From: DAISWO01 sp036826295
GTDB lineage: Bacteria; Patescibacteriota; Saccharimonadia; Saccharimonadales; JAGQNJ01
Assembly: GCA_036826295.1 (NCBI GenBank)
Contig: DAISWO010000001.1
Coordinates: forward strand, 62,001 to 126,000
Direction of reading: 5' to 3'
DNA: 64,000 nucleotides
The position numbers and the translations under genes are program-made. Below the pieces are notes generated by a model. The model saw only the letters and a list, made by a program, of their open reading frames with translations. It was not told the origin of the DNA and did no database searches. Positions 59,715 through 64,000 of this stretch are shown piece after piece (within the stretch, counting starts at the first letter, position 1; the number at the start of each line of letters is the position of its first letter).

Positions 59715-60743
59715 ATGTTAGATGACTTAAAACAGATACATTTTGGAGATAAAAGTGATGCCTTGGGCATTGCTGAAAAACAGTGGCAACAACTAGAACA
59801 AGAATTTGAAGTAGAAAATATTGAAGGTACTTTTGAGAACGTAGTATACGTAGGCATGGGTGGATCAGCCTTGGCGGCTAGGTTGAGCATGTCGTGGCCT
59901 GGCTACAACGTACCATTTGAAATAGTCTCTAGCTACAACATCCCGCATTATGTATCGAAAAAAACTTTGTTTGTTGTGTGTAGTTATTCTGGTAACACAG
60001 AAGAAACAATATCTGCATACAATGAGGCGAATAAAACTGATGCTACAATCGTGGTGATTTCGTGTGGTGGCCAGCTAGAAGAATTAGCTGCAGAGCGCGA
60101 ACATATTTTTATTCAGATTCCGCCCGTGTCTCAACCAAGGTTCGCTACTTTCTATATTTTAAAAGCACTGACTACTGTTTTAGAGCGAGCAGGGCTAGTT
60201 AAAGTAAACGATGCAGAAAGTCAGATAGACAGTGCTACGGAGTTTTTGAAAGAATCGATTAATGACTGGTTGCCGACGATGCCGACGGCCAAGAATATGG
60301 CTAAACAAATTGCTCAGGATGTTATGGGCACAAGTGCAGTCATTTACGCGGGGCCTTTGATGGCACCGGCAGCGTATAAATGGAAAATCAGTCTTAACGA
60401 AAGCGCCAAAAATGTGGCGTGGTGGGGACAGTACCCAGAGTTTGATCATAACGAATTTGTTGGCTGGCTGGCGCAACCTATCGAAAAACCCTACACAGTG
60501 ATTGATCTTCGTAGTAATCTAGAACATCCTCAGATACAAAAACGCTTTAAGCTTAGCGAGAAATTATTGTCCGGCAAGCGACCTCATCCAATAGTGGTTG
60601 AAGTTAAAGGTGAGAACATCCTTGAACAATTGCTTTACGCAGTTGCGCTGGGTGATTTTGTTAGCCTCTATACCGCACTGCTAAATAATGTCGACCCAAC
60701 AGAGGTTGCTTTGATGGAAAAACTCAAAAAAGAATTAGCCTAG
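59715..60743 (+). CDS. Bifunctional phosphoglucose/phosphomannose isomerase family (SIS)
   Basis: Interconverts glucose-6-P or mannose-6-P and fructose-6-P, as known for the archaeal/bacterial PGI/PMI family. The 342-aa protein has the SIS fold: VVYVGMGGSALAARLSMSW, CSYSGNTEETISAYNEANKT, SCGGQLEELAAEREHIFIQI, PPVSQPRFATFYILKA, and the C-terminal bact-PGI_C region with EFDHNEFVGWLAQP carrying the catalytic Glu/His. Complete length. Tail-to-tail with the CarS-like gene, overlapping by 4 bases. May feed glycan precursors for the glycosyltransferases. Confidence 0.92.
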   Translation: MLDDLKQIHFGDKSDALGIAEKQWQQLEQEFEVENIEGTFENVVYVGMGGSALAARLSMSWPGYNVPFEIVSSYNIPHYVSKKTLFVVCSYSGNTEETISAYNEANKTDATIVVISCGGQLEELAAEREHIFIQIPPVSQPRFATFYILKALTTVLERAGLVKVNDAESQIDSATEFLKESINDWLPTMPTAKNMAKQIAQDVMGTSAVIYAGPLMAPAAYKWKISLNESAKNVAWWGQYPEFDHNEFVGWLAQPIEKPYTVIDLRSNLEHPQIQKRFKLSEKLLSGKRPHPIVVEVKGENILEQLLYAVALGDFVSLYTALLNNVDPTEVALMEKLKKELA

Positions 60744-61288
60744 ATGGGTTTGTCTTTTAGCTTTAACATAAATCCAATATAGCCAGCGATTAGATGAATG
60801 CTGAACCAAACAATTAGTAATAATAGATAAGTTTTAATATCCAAAACAACGATTGGCAAAGACAGGGCAATACCGCCGATAATATAATCTATCTGGTCGA
60901 ATGGAAACCAACTATCTCCTGGTTTGACCCGAGAGCGTCTTTTGAAAAAACTCTCTACTGCATCGCCAAGTAGGGCGCCTAAGCCTAACAACCCACCAAG
61001 GAGTGTCATAGTTAGGGCAGGACGAGAGGAAGTAATACCCAGCTCGTTAATGAACGTTGGGAATATCAAAAATTGAAGATAGCCTGTTAGTGCGCCAAAA
61101 AGCACGCCAATAATTAACCCTCGCCATCGTTTGTTGTCTCCAAAGATTCGTCTGTCGTTAATGCTCTTACCGAAGTCCAGAGGGGTATTGAGTTTGTTAA
61201 TCCCCGGTATTTTATTAGCCCAAGTAGGGGAGGCGTTGGCGATGCCGGCTGGCAGGAAGAACCAAACTACAAGTAACAATTCGTTCAT
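60740..61288 (-). CDS. CarS-like CDP-archaeol synthase family membrane protein
   Basis: A 182-aa multi-pass protein of the CDP-archaeol synthase (DUF46) family: NASPTWANKIPGINKLNTPL, DFGKSINDRRIFGDNKRWRG, LLGLGALLGDAVESFFKRR, and VKPGDSWFPFDQIDYIIGG, with about five helices. In archaea CarS makes CDP-archaeol from unsaturated archaetidic acid; in a bacterium it probably activates phosphatidic acid to CDP-diacylglycerol. It overlaps the PHP gene by 4 bases and lies in an operon with a CDP-alcohol phosphotransferase that would use its product. Confidence 0.88.
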   Translation of the reverse strand: MNELLLVVWFFLPAGIANASPTWANKIPGINKLNTPLDFGKSINDRRIFGDNKRWRGLIIGVLFGALTGYLQFLIFPTFINELGITSSRPALTMTLLGGLLGLGALLGDAVESFFKRRSRVKPGDSWFPFDQIDYIIGGIALSLPIVVLDIKTYLLLLIVWFSIHLIAGYIGFMLKLKDKPI

Positions 61289-61950
61289 CGTGAGGTAATT
61301 TTCCGTTTATCGAATTTTTGTCGCAGTCGGTTGGCTTTAGGGTAGAGAAGGGTGATAAGTGGCGGGCGACTCATTTTCATATGTCCAAAACTGAGTTGCT
61401 GTATAAGATTATTTAGCTTAGGTTCAGCTTGTGTTAAGGAGTAGGCCGTTCCAAGCCCTTTTTCTCCATGTGCATCACTACTTGCTGCTGTAGCTTTCTG
61501 GTTAACTCGTGCCCAGACACTGGCCTCAGGGCCCTTGTTTTGCATTAGAGCGCGTCCATTGTATACCTCAACAATATCAATATATTCCGCTATAGAGTCG
61601 AGTATGATTTTTGGAAGACCTTTTCTGACTGTTTCGAATGGGTGAGGAACATAAACTAAACCACCTTGTTTTTTGATCTGTTTGGCGGCCTGTTCGGCGC
61701 GAAGACCCGGTTTTATCGTTTCGGATAAAAATAATCCGATGATTTCACCCTCTAGACAGGTGATTTCTTCCCCGACAATTATTTTTTCACCAAGGCTGGC
61801 TCGCAGGGCGCGGGCATTCTTAGTAGTGTTGTGGTCCGTAATTGCAACAAAATCCAGTAGACCGTTGCCAATTATTTGTATGTACTGATCGATACTAATC
61901 CCGCCGTCAGGGCTTGCGGTAGAATGTGTGTGTAGATCAACCTTATACAT
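61285..61950 (-). CDS. PHP-domain metal-dependent phosphoesterase
   Basis: A 221-aa protein with the four PHP histidine/aspartate motifs: VDLHTHSTASPDG, VAITDHNTTKNARALRASLG, IVGEEITCLEGEIIGLF with YVPHPFET, and ASSDAHGEKGLG. Members cleave phosphate esters or nucleotides with two or three metal ions; substrates are diverse. I start at 61950 (MYKVDLHTHS, right after the upstream stop, TAAAATG); the in-frame ATG at 61965 is also possible. It sits between two lipid genes, so a role in lipid or phosphate metabolism is conceivable. Confidence 0.88.
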   Translation of the reverse strand: MYKVDLHTHSTASPDGGISIDQYIQIIGNGLLDFVAITDHNTTKNARALRASLGEKIIVGEEITCLEGEIIGLFLSETIKPGLRAEQAAKQIKKQGGLVYVPHPFETVRKGLPKIILDSIAEYIDIVEVYNGRALMQNKGPEASVWARVNQKATAASSDAHGEKGLGTAYSLTQAEPKLNNLIQQLSFGHMKMSRPPLITLLYPKANRLRQKFDKRKITSR

Positions 61951-61951
61951 T

Positions 61952-62575
61952 TTATCTAAGACCATTCAATACTTTAGCTAATCTCCAAAACGCCGTTAAC
62001 CAAGTTGTGATGGCGAGAATAACAACCGCATAGGATAGAACGTTAAAAAGTAAGCCTATGACCAAGACGAACATCCTTACTTCATAACGCATTAGCCCGC
62101 TTTTAAACAGTCTATTAATTTGATTTGCTGATAAGTTTTTATCTTTAACTGCGGTTTCTGCCTTGGCTTTAACATAGCTGACAAGTAGGGCTCCAGCGCA
62201 AACAGCTACGCTCCAAACTGCAAAAATATCTAAATCATTTTGAACAAAAAAGTAGGCAAGCCCGATGTATAGCAGGCTTTCTTTCATTCGATCAGTGCTG
62301 GCATCGAGCACCATGCCACGGGGTCCATCGGTCTTTTGTAGTCGTGCAAGTTCGCCGTCTAGTGTGTCAAACAGCCCAAATATGACTAATAATATAGTTG
62401 CGGGGATGAAGTTTCCCATTGCAATTAAATAGGCGATCGGGACATGAGCAATAAGGCTAATATAGGTAACTACTGAGGGCGATAGTCTTCCGCGACTAAG
62501 AGTATTTAGAAGCCTTGCAATGGCTCGCATTGGTTTTCGGACAGTGTTGCCTACAAAATCAATCATTGAATCCAT
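61952..62575 (-). CDS. CDP-alcohol phosphatidyltransferase
   Basis: A 207-aa integral membrane enzyme that swaps CMP of a CDP-lipid for an alcohol head group (glycerol-phosphate or inositol-phosphate). The signature D-x2-D-G-x2-A-R-x8-G-x3-D-x3-D is seen in LFDTLDGELARLQKTDGPRG with MVLDASTDRM after it, all acidic residues kept. About six helices. The head group cannot be told (PgsA-like or archaetidylinositol-type). First gene of a lipid operon with a PHP protein and the CarS-like enzyme. Confidence 0.9.
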   Translation of the reverse strand: MDSMIDFVGNTVRKPMRAIARLLNTLSRGRLSPSVVTYISLIAHVPIAYLIAMGNFIPATILLVIFGLFDTLDGELARLQKTDGPRGMVLDASTDRMKESLLYIGLAYFFVQNDLDIFAVWSVAVCAGALLVSYVKAKAETAVKDKNLSANQINRLFKSGLMRYEVRMFVLVIGLLFNVLSYAVVILAITTWLTAFWRLAKVLNGLR

Positions 62576-62628
62576 GGCGTCTATTATAACCTGTAACTGT
62601 ATAAAAAACCGAGTATACTGGTTGACAT

Positions 62629-63312
62629 ATGATTGAGAGAAAGCGTGTACCGTTTACTTCGCAGGTTTTGTTAACACTTTTAGCATCCTCGGCAATTAGT
62701 ATGTTACTTCTCGGGATTAGAATTATGGTTACGGGCAAGTACAATTTTTGGTTTTTATCATGGAATCTAGTCTTGGCGTGGGTTCCTCTAATATTTGCCC
62801 TAGCACTTCGGATCAGGTTATTCAAACACCCGTTCTTATCATGGCAAAGTCTTGGTTTGCTTATTGTGTGGTTGGGGTTTTTACCAAATAGCTTTTATCT
62901 AATGAGTGATTTGATTCACCTGCAGAGTTCTGGCGACACGATTATTCTATTTGATATAGCGATGGTAATGAGCTTTATTATTAACGGATTAATCTTGGGC
63001 TACATGAGTATTTATATAGTCCATTCCTTACTTCGTCCGAGGATGACAAGTCGTCAGTCTTGGCTTGCTGTTCAGTTGATTTTTTTAGCTTCTAGTTTTG
63101 CTATTTATCTAGGAAGATATTTACGCTGGAATACCTGGGATATATTATTCAATCCTTTCGGACTTATTTTTGACATATCCGAGAGAATAATTAACCCGGT
63201 CTTGCACATACAAACCTATATCGTAACTTTTACATTTTTTATTGTGCTCAGTGCAACGTACACAATTATTTATCAATTGGCTCATGTGCTGAGCGGGGAA
63301 GTAAAAAGTTAA
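62629..63312 (+). CDS. DUF1361 membrane protein
   Basis: A 227-aa protein with about six helices. The pattern YNFWFLSWNLVLAWVPLIFA, IVWLGFLPNSFYLMSDLIHL, followed by FDIAMVMSFIINGLILGYMS and a short cytoplasmic turn, then FAIYLGRYLRWNTWDILFNP, is the DUF1361 signature. Function unknown in all members. TATACT at 62614-62619 lies 9 bases before the ATG. Divergent from the lipid operon, with about 50 bases between the starts, so both promoters share that gap. Confidence 0.88.
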   Translation: MIERKRVPFTSQVLLTLLASSAISMLLLGIRIMVTGKYNFWFLSWNLVLAWVPLIFALALRIRLFKHPFLSWQSLGLLIVWLGFLPNSFYLMSDLIHLQSSGDTIILFDIAMVMSFIINGLILGYMSIYIVHSLLRPRMTSRQSWLAVQLIFLASSFAIYLGRYLRWNTWDILFNPFGLIFDISERIINPVLHIQTYIVTFTFFIVLSATYTIIYQLAHVLSGEVKS

Positions 63313-63333
63313 TCTGATATACTGACATCTGTT

Positions 63334-64000
63334 ATGCATGAGGTAAAAAAACTACTACTACAGGCTGTAAAAGATGCTTACAACGAAGATATCGAGATTG
63401 TCTTAACTCGTCCTGACGAAAAGTTTGGTGATTTTGCAACCAATGTAGCGCTGCAGCTTGGTAAAAAAGTTGGCCAAAAACCTCGTGATATAGCCGAGAA
63501 GATAGCATCAGAAATTTCAAAAGACGAAAAAGTTGCTAAGGCTGAAGTAGCTGGGCCGGGCTTTATCAATATCACAATGACCGACCAAGAAATCTTTAAT
63601 TCAGCCGACAAGGCAGCAACAATTAAACCTCAGACGTATAAGGACGAGGTGGTAGTTGCCGAGTATTCTGATCCAAATCCTTTTAAAGTACTACATGCTG
63701 GGCACGTATATACGACAGTGGTAGGCGATGGAATTGCTACGTTATTTGAAATTGCTGGTGCTAAAGTCCATCGTGTTAATTTTGGTGGCGACGTCGGTAG
63801 ACATGTTGCTATTACGATGTGGGTAATCTTGCAAAAACTCGGTGGCGAGAATCCTGAAAAACTCACTAGTATTCCCGAAAAGGATCGAACACAGTGGCTG
63901 GCAGACTGTTATGTTGAAGGAAATAATATTTTTGAAACTGATGACCAGATTAAAGTCGAGATGATAGCTCTGAACAAACGAATATACAAGATTCATTCAG
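63334..64000 (+). CDS. argS: Arginyl-tRNA synthetase, N-terminal part (cut by window end)
   Basis: I translated this frame from the ATG at 63334 to the window edge (222 codons, no stop). It shows the ArgRS N-terminal additional domain (LTRPDEKFGDFATNVALQLG, KPRDIAEKIASEI, VAGPGFINITM) and the class I HIGH-like motif SDPNPFKVLHAGHVYT, with NFGGDVGRHVAI after it. It charges tRNA-Arg. TATACT at 63318-63323 is 10 bases before the start. The catalytic KMSKS region and anticodon domain lie beyond the window. Confidence 0.93.
   Translation, partial: MHEVKKLLLQAVKDAYNEDIEIVLTRPDEKFGDFATNVALQLGKKVGQKPRDIAEKIASEISKDEKVAKAEVAGPGFINITMTDQEIFNSADKAATIKPQTYKDEVVVAEYSDPNPFKVLHAGHVYTTVVGDGIATLFEIAGAKVHRVNFGGDVGRHVAITMWVILQKLGGENPEKLTSIPEKDRTQWLADCYVEGNNIFETDDQIKVEMIALNKRIYKIHS

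Overview
The window looks like part of a Patescibacteria/CPR chromosome, most probably Candidatus Saccharibacteria (TM7), around the replication origin. The grounds are: rpmH-rnpA-yidC-jag running away from dnaA-dnaN-recF; a VirB4/VirB6/PrgI-type secretion operon next to a string of small two-helix pilin-like genes; many short lineage-specific proteins; moderate-to-low GC; and standard use of UGA as stop, which argues against the UGA=Gly CPR groups. The lineage is an inference from gene content; no 16S gene is present.

Layout. 1-3000: two glycosyltransferases, a small orphan gene and a toxin-antitoxin pair. 3000-9140: origin block (jag, yidC, rnpA, rpmH leftwards; dnaA, dnaN, recF rightwards), with DnaA boxes on both sides of dnaA. 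9130-24270: a long leftward operon for a type IV secretion-like machine: duplicated N-terminal halves of a split VirB6, VirB6 C-half, a charged coiled-coil protein, PrgI, a separate VirB4 N-domain, VirB4 ATPase, then two large wall-degrading proteins (VanY-type peptidase; SGNH + amidase + transglycosylase). 24366-27766: a divergent operon of six VirB2/TrbC-like membrane proteins. Together these could build an envelope-spanning apparatus with its own peptidoglycan-opening enzymes.

28000-39000: Hsp20, ComF, a cupredoxin, a degenerate PurF-like protein, a GP88-like cysteine protein, an orphan prepilin, rhodanese, an L,D-transpeptidase and four tRNA genes (three Ser, one Arg). Every tRNA gene is followed by a hairpin-rich repeat that reads as the 3' half of a tRNA with a hugely expanded T-loop; this is the most unusual signal in the window.

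39000-54700: lineage-specific genes, including a tandem segmental duplication that left HIT and membrane-gene remnants, an XRE-HAD fusion, valS, tsaD, a short murE flanked by two related small proteins, a DDAH-like hydrolase and a kinase-like protein. 54700-58500: a CIRCE-controlled groES-groEL operon, then a leftward operon of three unknown genes behind what looks like a transcription attenuator. 58500-64000: sugar-phosphate isomerase, phospholipid head-group genes (CarS-like and CDP-alcohol phosphotransferase) with a PHP phosphoesterase, a DUF1361 protein and the start of argS.

Many genes have a TATAAT-like box only 6-10 bases before the start codon, suggesting leaderless transcripts, whereas others (groES, rpmH operon, pilins) have ordinary Shine-Dalgarno sites.
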